Origin: Pseudomonas saliphila
Lineage (GTDB): Bacteria; Pseudomonadota; Gammaproteobacteria; Pseudomonadales; Pseudomonadaceae
NCBI RefSeq assembly: GCF_008638345.1
Contig: NZ_VTVA01000002.1
Coordinates: 124,001-188,000, forward strand
DNA length: 64,000 nt
Reading direction: 5' to 3'
The notes under the pieces were generated by a model. It was given only the letters and a program-made list of their open reading frames with translations. It was not told the origin of the DNA and did no database searches. A program made the position numbers and the translations under genes. Of the stretch, positions 30,636-41,799 are shown one piece after another. The first letter of the stretch is position 1. The number at the start of each line of letters is the position of its first letter.

Positions 30636-31160
30636 CTATTGGCGGTTCTGCCGCAAAATCAGTTGTCCGCCCTGCTGGCTGAAATCCAGCTGCCGCAGAG
30701 CGCTCATGCCCAGTAATATCTCGTCGCCCGTCATCCCGGGAACGATGCCGGCAGCGACATCCTGCAAACGGATATCGCCCAGCGCCAGGCTGTCTATTTG
30801 TGTGCTGTAGCTCTCGGCCAAACCATTTGCAGTACTGACCATAACCGGTCGGCCGCGCCTGAGACCCAGCCCGTCGGCCACCTCGGCGGGAATAGCCACA
30901 AAGGTTGCGCCGGTATCCAGCAGGAAGGTGACATCCGTGCCGTTTATCTGTCCGCCAACCAGATAGTGGCCTTGCCGATTGCTATCGAGCCGCACCTCGA
31001 TCACCGAGTCGGTACGCACCGAGTCCGGCTGCTGGTTGGGGTTGCGTTGCCGCTCCTCGAGGCCAGCAAACCAGTTGGCAGCCAGCGCCAGCCCGGCGAT
31101 CCATGCCAATACCAGCATGACCGTCCCGAAGCGACGCGAAGCCGGCCTTTCAGACACCAA
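30636..31160 (-). CDS. Membrane-anchored retropepsin-like aspartic protease (clan AA)
   Basis: The 174-residue protein has an N-terminal membrane anchor (about 12-32) and a single retroviral-type aspartyl protease domain with the catalytic motif FLLDTGATFVAIP. A partner segment, EILLGMSALRQLDF, is typical of the TIGR02281-type bacterial family. Such proteins act as periplasmic dimers; substrates are unknown. It lies between parE and parC with short gaps (30 and 9 bases), so it is probably co-transcribed with the topoisomerase genes. Confidence 0.85.
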   Translation of the reverse strand: MVSERPASRRFGTVMLVLAWIAGLALAANWFAGLEERQRNPNQQPDSVRTDSVIEVRLDSNRQGHYLVGGQINGTDVTFLLDTGATFVAIPAEVADGLGLRRGRPVMVSTANGLAESYSTQIDSLALGDIRLQDVAAGIVPGMTGDEILLGMSALRQLDFSQQGGQLILRQNRQ

Positions 31161-31190
31161 AGAATCCGCATCGCATTGGTAGACCGGGGA

Positions 31191-33086
31191 TCAAAGCAGG
31201 ACCTCGGCCAGATTGCCCTTACTCTCGAGCCAGCTCTTGCGATCCGGCGAGCGCTTCTTGGCCAGCAGCATATCCATCAGGGCTTCGGTCTGCGGCATAT
31301 CGTCGACAGTCAACTGGACCAGACGGCGGGTATCCGGCGCCATGGTGGTTTCGCGCAGCTGCAGGGGGTTCATTTCGCCGAGGCCTTTGAAACGCGTGAC
31401 CTGAATCTTGCCGCGTTTGCCCTCGGCTTCTATCCGATCGAGGATGCCCTGTTTTTCTGCATCGTCCAGGGCGTAAAACAGCTCCTTGCCGACGTCCACT
31501 CGGTACAGCGGCGGCATTGCCACGAACACATGTCCGGCTTCCACCAGCGGTTGGAAATGCTTGACGAACAGGGCGCACAGCAAGGTAGCGATATGCAGAC
31601 CATCCGAGTCCGCATCAGCCAGAATGCAGACTTTGCCATAGCGCAGTTGGGCCAGATCAGGGGAGCCGGGATCGACACCAATTGCGACCGCGATGTCGTG
31701 TACCTCCTGCGAGCCGAGCACCTGACTCGGATCAACCTCCCAGGTATTCAGAATCTTGCCGCGCAGCGGCATCACCGCCTGAAACTCCTTGTCACGCGCC
31801 TGCTTGGCGCTGCCGCCGGCGGAGTCCCCCTCGACCAGGAACAGCTCTGCACGTCGGGGGTCCTGGCCGGCGCAGTCGGCCAGCTTGCCGGGTAGTGCCG
31901 GACCCTGGGTAATCCGCTTGCGCTCGATCTTCTTGCCGGCCTTAAGGCGTCGGCTGGCGTGATTGATCGCCATTTCCGCCAACTGCTGGCCGATGTCAGC
32001 GTGCTGATTCAGCCACAGGCTGAAGGCATCTTTGATCACACCCGAGACAAAAGCGGCCGATTCACGGGACGACAGCCGCTCCTTGGTTTGCCCGGAGAAT
32101 TGCGGATCACCCATTTTCAGCGAAAGCACGTAACTGACGCGCTCCCACACATCCTCGGGCGCCAGCTTGACGCCCCGCGGCAGCAGATTACGGAACTCGC
32201 AAAATTCCCGAACCGCTTCGAGCACTCCGGTGCGCAAGCCATTAACGTGGGTTCCGCCCTGCGCCGTGGGGATCAGATTGACGTAGCTTTCCTGCACCAG
32301 CTCGCCACCTTCGGGTAGCCAGAACATGGCCCACTCGACAGCCTCCTGGCGAGAGGACAAATTGCCGGTGAAGGGCTCTTCCGGTAATCGCGGCCACTGG
32401 ATACAGGAGTCGGTCAGGTAATCGCGCAGCCCATCCTCGTAGTACCAGGAAGTCTGCTCTTTGGATTGCCGGTCATCAAAATCCACCTTCAGGCCGGGGC
32501 AGAGAACCGCCTTGGCCTTGAGCAGATGTTTGAGTCGACTGATGCTGTACTTTGGCGTATCGAAATAGCCAGGATTAGCCCAAAACTTGACCGAGGTACC
32601 GGTATTGCGCTTGCCAACAGTACCGACCACTTCGAGCTCGCTGACCTTCTCGCCATTTTCGAAGGCGATCGCATACTCCTGGCCATCGCGTTTCACTCGC
32701 GCCTCGACTCGCAGCGAGAGCGCATTAACCACGGAAATTCCGACCCCGTGCAAGCCGCCGGAGAACTGATAGTTCTTATTGGAGAATTTACCCCCCGCAT
32801 GCAGGCGCGTGAGGATCAGCTCAACGCCGGAAACGCCCTCTTCAGCGTGCATATCCACCGGCATGCCCCGCCCGTCGTCGGTGACTTCCAGCGCATTGTC
32901 TTCGTAGAGGATGACGCTAATCGTCCGGGCGTGACCGGCAAGTGCCTCGTCGACACTGTTATCGATGACTTCCTGGGCGAGATGGTTTGGGCGAGTGGTG
33001 TCGGTATACATGCCCGGTCGACGTCGTACCGGATCAAGGCCGCTGAGTACTTCGAGTGCGTCGGCGTTATAGGTCGATTGCGACAT
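31191..33086 (-). CDS. parE: ParE, topoisomerase IV subunit B
   Basis: This 631-residue GHKL ATPase starts MSQSTYNADALEVLSGLDPV at 33086; the 56-residue upstream frame is rejected. It has VIDNSVDEALAGHA, DDGRGMPV and GLHGVGISVVNALS. The TOPRIM domain carries LVEGDSAGGSAKQARD and the acidic DADSDG. It supplies ATP turnover for topoisomerase IV. It is first of the parE-protease-parC group. Confidence 0.97.
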   Translation of the reverse strand: MSQSTYNADALEVLSGLDPVRRRPGMYTDTTRPNHLAQEVIDNSVDEALAGHARTISVILYEDNALEVTDDGRGMPVDMHAEEGVSGVELILTRLHAGGKFSNKNYQFSGGLHGVGISVVNALSLRVEARVKRDGQEYAIAFENGEKVSELEVVGTVGKRNTGTSVKFWANPGYFDTPKYSISRLKHLLKAKAVLCPGLKVDFDDRQSKEQTSWYYEDGLRDYLTDSCIQWPRLPEEPFTGNLSSRQEAVEWAMFWLPEGGELVQESYVNLIPTAQGGTHVNGLRTGVLEAVREFCEFRNLLPRGVKLAPEDVWERVSYVLSLKMGDPQFSGQTKERLSSRESAAFVSGVIKDAFSLWLNQHADIGQQLAEMAINHASRRLKAGKKIERKRITQGPALPGKLADCAGQDPRRAELFLVEGDSAGGSAKQARDKEFQAVMPLRGKILNTWEVDPSQVLGSQEVHDIAVAIGVDPGSPDLAQLRYGKVCILADADSDGLHIATLLCALFVKHFQPLVEAGHVFVAMPPLYRVDVGKELFYALDDAEKQGILDRIEAEGKRGKIQVTRFKGLGEMNPLQLRETTMAPDTRRLVQLTVDDMPQTEALMDMLLAKKRSPDRKSWLESKGNLAEVLL

Positions 33087-33110
33087 AGACGGTCTGGCTA
33101 TCCTTGACAA

Positions 33111-33155
33111 GGTATGCATACCCGGCGACCGCCTGTATCGAACAGGCACAGGCGG
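33111..33155. promoter_or_regulatory. Palindrome and hairpin upstream of parE
   Basis: GGTATGCATACC (33111-33122) is a perfect 12-base palindrome, 24 bases before the parE start codon on the minus strand. Next to it GCCTGT (33131-33136) and ACAGGC (33142-33147), and alternatively CCGCCTG/CAGGCGG (33129-33155), form hairpins. They lie in the leader or promoter of parE. A supercoiling- or protein-responsive site is possible, but no known operator matches by eye. Confidence 0.35.
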
Positions 33156-33286
33156 CAATGACCGGGCGGCATCGATTGGAAACTGCATGCATAGTATCCG
33201 CCCGGAGGACGACGTGCCAATGCCTGATGCCCTAGCGGGACAGCGGAGGCTCAAGCATGTGCCGGGCGGCGGTGCCAGCTGAGAAT

Positions 33287-34099
33287 CTAATACCCACTGG
33301 CCCCCGGATCAGCTACGAACTGACCGGCCGGCAAGCGCGACACAGCCGTCTCGATCGATCCGTCATCATATAGCCGCAACCAGCGGTAGCCGGGGGACTG
33401 CGTGTCAGTGGCGAACCCTGCGCTGTGCGCGTCGAACTGGATGCAGGTTGAAGGCGTGGCAAGCAGGCGTACGTTGCCGCGCATGGAGTCCAGGTGTTGG
33501 TGAATATGTCCCCATAGCACCGCGCGAACGCTGCTGCTGTCATCAATGCGCTGCAGCAGCTTCTCGGCATTCTGTAATCCCAGAGGATTCATCCAGTCAC
33601 TCTGGATATCCACCGGGTGGTGATGGAGGCTGACCAGCAGATGGCGCCCATCCGCCGAGTCCAGGGCACGGTCGAGACGATCTAGTTGACGCGTACCCAG
33701 ATGCCCGGGTACCGCCCCAGGCACACTCGAATCAAGCAACACGATCCGCCACCTGGACAGGTCAACCCATTCGGCATTGAACCCTGACGCATCCCCGAGT
33801 GAGGCCATCAGCTGTGCATCATCATGATTGCCAGGCAGCCAGCGGCACTCGGCCGGCAGCCGCGCCACGGCATCGATAAAGCGCTGATATCCCCCTGCGG
33901 AGCCGTCCTGCGTGATATCACCGGTCGCAAGGACCAGATCGATCTGGTCGATTTCACCAAGTACCTGATCAATAACCGCATTGAGGCTGGCAAACGTATC
34001 GAGACCAAGCAGCCTGGCGCTGTGGTCGGCAAACAAATGACTGTCCGTAAGCTGAACGATACTGACGTATCCAGCTTCGGCTGTTGTGACTGGCGGCAT
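33287..34099 (-). CDS. cpdA: CpdA, 3',5'-cyclic AMP phosphodiesterase
   Basis: The 270-residue calcineurin-like phosphoesterase has the full metal motif set: QLTDSHLF, ATGDITQDGS, GNHDD, SLHHHPVDI and GHIHQ. CpdA hydrolyses cAMP and thereby tunes Vfr/CRP-type signalling. It belongs to the nudF-DUF1249-cpdA minus-strand group, 89 bases after the DUF1249 gene. I see no yqiA esterase gene between it and parE. Confidence 0.93.
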   Translation of the reverse strand: MPPVTTAEAGYVSIVQLTDSHLFADHSARLLGLDTFASLNAVIDQVLGEIDQIDLVLATGDITQDGSAGGYQRFIDAVARLPAECRWLPGNHDDAQLMASLGDASGFNAEWVDLSRWRIVLLDSSVPGAVPGHLGTRQLDRLDRALDSADGRHLLVSLHHHPVDIQSDWMNPLGLQNAEKLLQRIDDSSSVRAVLWGHIHQHLDSMRGNVRLLATPSTCIQFDAHSAGFATDTQSPGYRWLRLYDDGSIETAVSRLPAGQFVADPGASGY

Positions 34100-34188
34100 C
34101 GACGGCCTACTCCTGATCCCTATCCCAACGGGAATGATGACAATTCCGCGACGAGTATTCCAGTGACTGGTTCACAGCCGAACGGTTC

Positions 34189-34641
34189 TCAACGGCCCAC
34201 AAGCACCGGCTGCGCACTTTGGCCGAAGCGCTGACAATGTCCAAGCCATTCCCCAAGAAAGCGGTTGAGCTGGGACTTTTCATCTGGCTGAAGCATCTGT
34301 TCATTGGGATAAGGATACACGCCCATGAAACGCCGACGGTTATAGGCCGCCACCACCTCCGCCATGCGGGCATCATGGTACAGACGTATTTCCATGCTGG
34401 GCGGAGCTAGCCAGTCGTGGCTGCGCTCGTGAATCAATTGGAGCATGGTGGTATAGCGGCAGCGCTCCAGTACGCGCATGACCAACGCCTGGTCAGGGCC
34501 AGCGCCGGCATCGATGATGATGCGCTGTTCGTCCTGCACGGCCATCGTCGGCATCAGTTTTTTCAACCGCAGATAGTTCTCTTCGCAGATGGCCTGCAAC
34601 TGGGAAAGATCGATGTGGTAGCGCGGTCTTAGAGCGACCAT
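34189..34641 (-). CDS. DUF1249 family protein (YqiB-like)
   Basis: This 150-residue soluble protein starts MVALRPRYHIDLSQLQAICE. It contains the family features NYLRLKKLMP, a Thr/Glu-rich core with SHDWLAPPSMEIRLYHDARM and the late NRRRFMGVYPYPNEQM. Its function is unknown. The ATG at 34641 overlaps the nudF TGA by one base (TGATG), so translation is coupled; a longer start inside nudF is rejected. The same trio with cpdA occurs in E. coli (nudF-yqiB-cpdA). Confidence 0.88.
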   Translation of the reverse strand: MVALRPRYHIDLSQLQAICEENYLRLKKLMPTMAVQDEQRIIIDAGAGPDQALVMRVLERCRYTTMLQLIHERSHDWLAPPSMEIRLYHDARMAEVVAAYNRRRFMGVYPYPNEQMLQPDEKSQLNRFLGEWLGHCQRFGQSAQPVLVGR

Positions 34642-35270
34642 CAGGGCTGCGTCCCCGCTGTTTGTCGAAGGCGTTCTGCATGTAGTTCGAGCCATTGTAG
34701 ACCGATGATGCTCGCAGCGTTATCAATCCGCCCATCCTCGACGGCGGCCAGCGCCTGAGCGCGCGGCCAAACGCTGACGCGGATGTCCTCGCCCTCCTCC
34801 TCCAGGCCATGAATACCGCCTGCGCCCCGGCTGTCCACCGTTGCACAGAACAGATGTACCCGCTCGTCGCTGCCTCCGGGTGAGGGAAAATAACGGGTGA
34901 TTGGCACGAGATCGAGCAGATCCAGCCCGGCTTCTTCCTTCGCTTCCCGGTGGGCAACTTCCTCGGGAGCCTCATCCTTGTCAATGAGGCCTGCCACCAG
35001 CTCCAGCAGCCAGGGGTGCCTGGTTTTCTCCAGGGCACCGATACGGACCTGCTCGATCAGCACCACCGTGTCGAGCCAGGGATCGTAGGGCAGCACACAT
35101 ACGGCGTCATGCCGCACAAACAGTTCACGACGCAGTTCTGGTCCCCAGCCGCCACGGAACAGACGATGCCGTAAAGTCAGAATATCCAGCCGATAGAACC
35201 CTTTAAAGCCGGATTCACGGCTGACTATCTCGACATCGTCACGGGTAAAGGTCTTCAATATCATCCCCAA
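34641..35270 (-). CDS. nudF: NudF, ADP-ribose pyrophosphatase
   Basis: The 209-residue Nudix hydrolase has the box GLIDKDEAPEEVAHREAKEEAGLD with all consensus acidic residues. The N-terminal dimerisation strand region (FTRDDVEIVSRESGFKGFYR) is typical of ADP-ribose pyrophosphatases. It cleaves ADP-ribose to AMP and ribose-5-phosphate. It is first of the nudF-DUF1249-cpdA group and follows thiC by 70 bases. Confidence 0.94.
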   Translation of the reverse strand: MGMILKTFTRDDVEIVSRESGFKGFYRLDILTLRHRLFRGGWGPELRRELFVRHDAVCVLPYDPWLDTVVLIEQVRIGALEKTRHPWLLELVAGLIDKDEAPEEVAHREAKEEAGLDLLDLVPITRYFPSPGGSDERVHLFCATVDSRGAGGIHGLEEEGEDIRVSVWPRAQALAAVEDGRIDNAASIIGLQWLELHAERLRQTAGTQP

Positions 35271-35340
35271 AGGATTGCGGTTTATTTAGCGTCAACAGAC
35301 CCTACTAAACTCGCATACCTGCAGGCCGGACGGCAACACT

Positions 35341-37398
<2,058 letters not shown>

Positions 37399-37599
37399 GT
37401 CAAGATGAGCTGACAGCTTAGGGTCCGCGGTGAAATGCTGCAAGCACAGCTTGGCGCGATGGCAACAATCGCTCATTAACAGACGGTATCTGACTGGAAC
37501 ACGCCGTTGCGGCGCGCTCCAGCTGCGCTTCGTCCTTGACCAGGGCCCACGCGCTCATTAGCCTTGGCGGATTATTCAATCCATGCGAAGGAAGTCTGC

Positions 37600-39045
37600 A
37601 TGCTGCGCCCCCTTTATCTTGCTGTTTTACTGGTGGGTCTGTCGTCCGGCCAGGCATTGGCCAAGACCGATCTATTGACTATCTACCAGGAAGCGGTAGA
37701 CAACAGCGCCGATCTGGCGGCAGCCGAAGCAGATACACAGGCCCGCCAGGAAGCCCTGCCCCAGGCCCGAGCACAGTTATTGCCAAACATCGGCGCAACA
37801 GCCGGTGCCGCCCGTGAACGTCTCGATATCGATGGCATGGGCAGTGACCGGTATTCCACTCACTATTACCAGGCGAGTCTGACGCAGCCCTTATTCCGCG
37901 CTGAAAGCTGGTTCAACTATCAGGCAGCGAAATCGCTGAGTGAGCAGGCGCAGGTCGAGTTTTCCGCCACGCAGCAGGCGCTAATTCTGGAAGTGGCCGA
38001 AGCCTACTTCAACGTGCTGCGCGCCTCGGACAATCTCGCATCAGCCCGATCGGAGGAAGCCGCCTTTGAGCGCCAGCTGGAACAGGCGCGCGAAAGGTTC
38101 GAAGTTGGCCTGTCGGCACGCACCGATGTACTTGAAGCACTGGCCGGGTTCGATACCGCGCGAGCCGCCCGGCTGAGCGCGCAAACCAACCTGGACATCA
38201 GTTATCAGGCGTTGACGCGTCTGACTGGTCAGCAATACGAAGAACTGATTGGCATCAGCCATGACCTGCCTATCCTGCCACCCACGCCAGGCGTGCTGCA
38301 GCAATGGGTTGATACTGCAGCGGTGCAGAATCTGCAATTACAGGCTTCACGCCTGGCCATTGACAGTGCCGCAGAAACCCTGCGCAGCAGCCGCTCCGGT
38401 CATGCACCCACTGTTGATGCCTTTGTGCGTCATGGCAGCAACTCAAGCGACGCCGCCTCATTTGGGGGACCTGCCGCAGCTACTGGCACCGGTGATCGGG
38501 ATACCACGTCAATCGGCGTCGAGCTCAATCTGCCATTGTTTACCGGCGGAGCCACCACTTCCCGCGTGCGCGAATCCAACTTTCGCTTGACCCAGGCCGA
38601 GCGACTGAGTGAAGCGCAACTGCGACGTGTCGTTGAAAGCACCCGCAACCTGTTCCGCACCGTCACGTCCAGCGTCGAAGAGGTGGAGGCACGTCGTCAG
38701 GCGATCATCTCCGCCAACGCTGCTTTGGACGCAACCCAGACTGGCTACGAAGTCGGCACCCGCAATGTGGTCGATGTGCTGGAGGCCCAGCGCAACCTGT
38801 ACCGCTCAGTGCGTGATTACAACGATGTGCGCTACAACTACATCATCAACAACCTGAATCTGAAACAGGCGGCCGGCACTCTCAGCCCCCAGGATCTGAG
38901 AGAGCTGTCTCGCTGGCTCAACCCCGACTATGATCCGGACCGGGATTTCATCCCGCCTTTCAGTGATGAGGAAGTCGAGCGTATGTCGATGGGGGGCCAG
39001 CGGCCGGAATCCTCCGACCAGACGCGGATGCGCCGCAGCTTCTAG
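37600..39045 (+). CDS. tolC: TolC-family outer membrane efflux/export channel
   Basis: This 481-residue protein has a signal peptide (MLRPLYLAVLLVGLSSGQALA|KTD) and two OEP repeats with long alpha-helical hairpins (about 40-215 and 250-430), typical of trimeric TolC channels. AAGGAAG precedes the chosen ATG at 37600. Divergence from thiC matches P. aeruginosa, where the channel is OpmH (from memory). It probably serves type I secretion and efflux; no partner pump is adjacent. Confidence 0.93.
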   Translation: MLRPLYLAVLLVGLSSGQALAKTDLLTIYQEAVDNSADLAAAEADTQARQEALPQARAQLLPNIGATAGAARERLDIDGMGSDRYSTHYYQASLTQPLFRAESWFNYQAAKSLSEQAQVEFSATQQALILEVAEAYFNVLRASDNLASARSEEAAFERQLEQARERFEVGLSARTDVLEALAGFDTARAARLSAQTNLDISYQALTRLTGQQYEELIGISHDLPILPPTPGVLQQWVDTAAVQNLQLQASRLAIDSAAETLRSSRSGHAPTVDAFVRHGSNSSDAASFGGPAAATGTGDRDTTSIGVELNLPLFTGGATTSRVRESNFRLTQAERLSEAQLRRVVESTRNLFRTVTSSVEEVEARRQAIISANAALDATQTGYEVGTRNVVDVLEAQRNLYRSVRDYNDVRYNYIINNLNLKQAAGTLSPQDLRELSRWLNPDYDPDRDFIPPFSDEEVERMSMGGQRPESSDQTRMRRSF

Positions 39046-39257
39046 TCGGTAGTCAGCGATGCGCGCTCTCGTGCATCAAACATGGTGCGTCGAGAGCTAG
39101 GGGTTTAAGGCTGGAAGCAGTACCCGGGAGGTTTGAGCACCAGCTCATACCACGGCTGGCCGGCGGCACCGACGCCGCGGCGAGCTCTCCATCGAGTCCG
39201 AACCCGGCCCGCTCCCCCACTGCAAAAGGAGAACTAGGGGATTCGGGTCTAGTTGTT

Positions 39258-40523
39258 CTACCGTTTTTCAATAAATCCGGATATGCCCGTCAACAAGCGG
39301 GCCAGGGCGCCCTGATTGTCCAACACCACAGCCTGTCCGGCGCGACCAGTCTTAGTCCGTCCGGCAGGGTCTGCCAGATACTGAGACACACACTCAGCCA
39401 GCGCTGCCGCATCCTGCACGATCTTCAGCGCCCCGGCCTCCTCCAGCAAGTCGCTGACTTCCGCAAAGTTGAACCAGTGCGGGCCGGATAATACCGGCAA
39501 GCCCAATGCCGCAGGTTCCAGATAGTTGTGCCCCCCGTTCGGCACCAGCGAGCCGCCTACAAAAGCAACGTCGGCGCAACCGAAAAACTGCATCAGTTCG
39601 CCCATGGTATCGCCCAGAAATACCTGATCAGTGGACGAAGGCATGCGTCCGGCGCTGCGCCGTGCTGTCTTCAACCCCGCTTCGCTGATCAGTCGGGCGA
39701 CACTGTCGAAGCGCTCGGGATGGCGCGGCACCAGAATCAACAACGCGTCGGTATGCTGACGCAGAATGGCCTGATGCGCTTCAAGGATCTGCTCATCCTC
39801 GCCAGCATGGGTGCTGGCCGCGATCCACACCGGCCGACCACCCCACCCAGCGCGCCATTGGGCGGCCTGCGCCTGTTTGTCCGGGTCAGGTTTCAGATCG
39901 AATTTGATACTGCCCGTCACAGTCATCGCCTGGCCGGGCACGCCCAATGCCGCGAAACGCTCAGCTTCAGGCTGGCTTTGCACCGCCACCCAGTCCAGCG
40001 AAGCGAACATCGGCCGGACCAGCGCAATGATGCGTTGATAACCGCGCGCCGAACGTTCGGACAACCGCGCGTTGGCGAGTATCACCGGCACCCCGGCGGC
40101 TTTGCAGCAAGCGACCAGGTTCGGCCACAGCTCGGTCTCCATGATGATGCAAATGCGCGGCTCGAGCCGCCTGATAAAGCGACGCTGCAGCCATGACAGG
40201 TCATAGGGTAAATAGGCGTGCCCGACAGTATCACCGAACATCTTGCGAATCTGCGCCGAGCCGGTCGGGGTCATGCAGGTAATAGTGACCGGCAGATCAG
40301 GGTAGCGCTGCATCAATTCCTTGATCATCGGCGCTGAGGCAATGGATTCGCCCACTGAAACAGCATGCACCCAGATGCCGCCTGGGCGGACATCCCCGCC
40401 GAGCGCAAACCGCTCCTGCCAGCGCCGGGCATAGGCCGGCGCACGCCAGGCGCGGTACAGCAGCCGGCCGAGTATCACTGGCAAAAGCAGCGTAAAAACC
40501 AGACTGTAGATCAGGCGAACCAT
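39258..40523 (-). CDS. waaA: WaaA, Kdo transferase
   Basis: This 421-residue GT30 enzyme has an N-terminal membrane anchor (LIYSLVFTLLLPVILGRLLY), the acceptor-side motif HAVSVGESIASAPMI with the catalytic Glu, and the donor-side GGSLVPNGGHNYLEPAALG. It adds Kdo to lipid IVA at the cytoplasmic face of the inner membrane. It opens the LPS region and is divergent from the FAD oxidoreductase. Confidence 0.96.
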   Translation of the reverse strand: MVRLIYSLVFTLLLPVILGRLLYRAWRAPAYARRWQERFALGGDVRPGGIWVHAVSVGESIASAPMIKELMQRYPDLPVTITCMTPTGSAQIRKMFGDTVGHAYLPYDLSWLQRRFIRRLEPRICIIMETELWPNLVACCKAAGVPVILANARLSERSARGYQRIIALVRPMFASLDWVAVQSQPEAERFAALGVPGQAMTVTGSIKFDLKPDPDKQAQAAQWRAGWGGRPVWIAASTHAGEDEQILEAHQAILRQHTDALLILVPRHPERFDSVARLISEAGLKTARRSAGRMPSSTDQVFLGDTMGELMQFFGCADVAFVGGSLVPNGGHNYLEPAALGLPVLSGPHWFNFAEVSDLLEEAGALKIVQDAAALAECVSQYLADPAGRTKTGRAGQAVVLDNQGALARLLTGISGFIEKR

Positions 40524-40564
40524 GTGGATGTCCCTATACGAAATGCGGCATAGAGTAGCAGATG

Positions 40565-40593
40565 TGACCCGAAGCGCTGGCAGTGTCTATACT
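40565..40593 (+). promoter_or_regulatory. Candidate sigma-70 promoter for the oxidoreductase operon
   Basis: TATACT at 40588-40593 is a near-consensus -10 box, 31 bases before the ATG at 40624. The -35 (TGACCC at 40565-40570, 17-base spacing) is weak. It lies in the 100-base region shared with divergent waaA. Confidence 0.4.
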
Positions 40594-40623
40594 AGGAACC
40601 TTTTTAGGACAACCACGGAATTT

Positions 40624-41799
40624 ATGAGCACAACCCTCGAAACCGACATCTGCATCCTTGGCGGCGGCATCGCCGGTTTATGGTTGAATGCTCGGCTGCA
40701 ACAGCTTGGATACAGCACTCTGCTGATTGAGCGGGGCGCGCTGGGAGGCGGTCAAAGCAGCAAATCTCAGGGCATTATCCATGGCGGCACCAAATACGCG
40801 CTGCATGGCAAACTGAGTCTGGCGGCCGAAGCCATTGGCGGAATGCCCGAGCGCTGGCGCGCCAGTCTGGATGGCACCGGCGAGCTTGATCTGACTGGGG
40901 TCAGACTGCTTTCCGAGCACCACTATCTGTGGTCACCCGGCAGCCTGATCAGCAATGTGGCGGGATTCTTTGCCAGCAAAGCGCTGCGTGGCCGGGTCGA
41001 CATCGTTAAAGGGTCTGAGCGTCCGTCGGTCTTCGACAATCCTGCGTTCAAGGGCAAGGTCTATCGACTGGCCGAACTGGTGCTCGACGTACCCGATGCA
41101 ATTCGCCGTCTTGCGGAATTGTCGGGTAACAGTCTCGTGGTGGATGCCTCGCCACATGTCGAACGCAGACCGGACGGCAGCATAGCGGGAATCGCCATTC
41201 ATGATTATCTGATCAAGGCTCAACGCTATGTGCTGACGGCAGGAGAAGGCAACGAGGGTCTACTGAACAGCTGGGGCGTCGATCAGCCCAGCATGCAGCG
41301 TCGGCCTCTGCAAATGGTACTGGTCAAAGGACCAGATCTTCCGGCTCTCTATGCCCACTGCCTGGGCAGCAGCCCCAAGCCGCGTGTCACCATAACCACA
41401 CACCCCTGCGCCGATGGCCAATGGTGCTGGTATCTGGGCGGGGAGTTGGCGGAGCAAGGCGTCGGACTGGCACCCGACGAACTCATCGCCCGAGCCAGAA
41501 ATGAACTGGCAGAGCTGTTGCCGTGGGTCGACCTGAGCCAGACCCGCTGGACCACCTTGCCAGTGAACCGCGCAGAACCGGCACAAAGTGGGCTGGTGCG
41601 TCCGGATACTGCGTACATGCAGGCTGTACACAACGTGCTGGTGTGCTGGCCCACCAAGCTTGCGCTAACACCGAATCTGAGCGACCAGATGCTGGCCGAA
41701 CTTGAACGGCAGGCGATCCGACCCAGCGTTCAGCAGCCTGAGGTGGTATTGCCACAACCGCATGTAGCCACCCCCGTCTGGGATATCTGCTTCCCATGA
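40624..41799 (+). CDS. FAD-dependent oxidoreductase (DAO family)
   Basis: This 391-residue protein has the FAD-binding dinucleotide fold ILGGGIAGLWLNARLQQLGY and the family's GGGQSSKSQGIIHGGTKYAL loop, reminiscent of glycerol-3-phosphate dehydrogenase or D-amino-acid oxidase. The substrate is unknown. Its stop overlaps the start of the aldo/keto reductase by four bases (ATGA), indicating a functional pair. A homologue occupies the same place in P. aeruginosa (PA4991, from memory). Confidence 0.82.
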   Translation: MSTTLETDICILGGGIAGLWLNARLQQLGYSTLLIERGALGGGQSSKSQGIIHGGTKYALHGKLSLAAEAIGGMPERWRASLDGTGELDLTGVRLLSEHHYLWSPGSLISNVAGFFASKALRGRVDIVKGSERPSVFDNPAFKGKVYRLAELVLDVPDAIRRLAELSGNSLVVDASPHVERRPDGSIAGIAIHDYLIKAQRYVLTAGEGNEGLLNSWGVDQPSMQRRPLQMVLVKGPDLPALYAHCLGSSPKPRVTITTHPCADGQWCWYLGGELAEQGVGLAPDELIARARNELAELLPWVDLSQTRWTTLPVNRAEPAQSGLVRPDTAYMQAVHNVLVCWPTKLALTPNLSDQMLAELERQAIRPSVQQPEVVLPQPHVATPVWDICFP

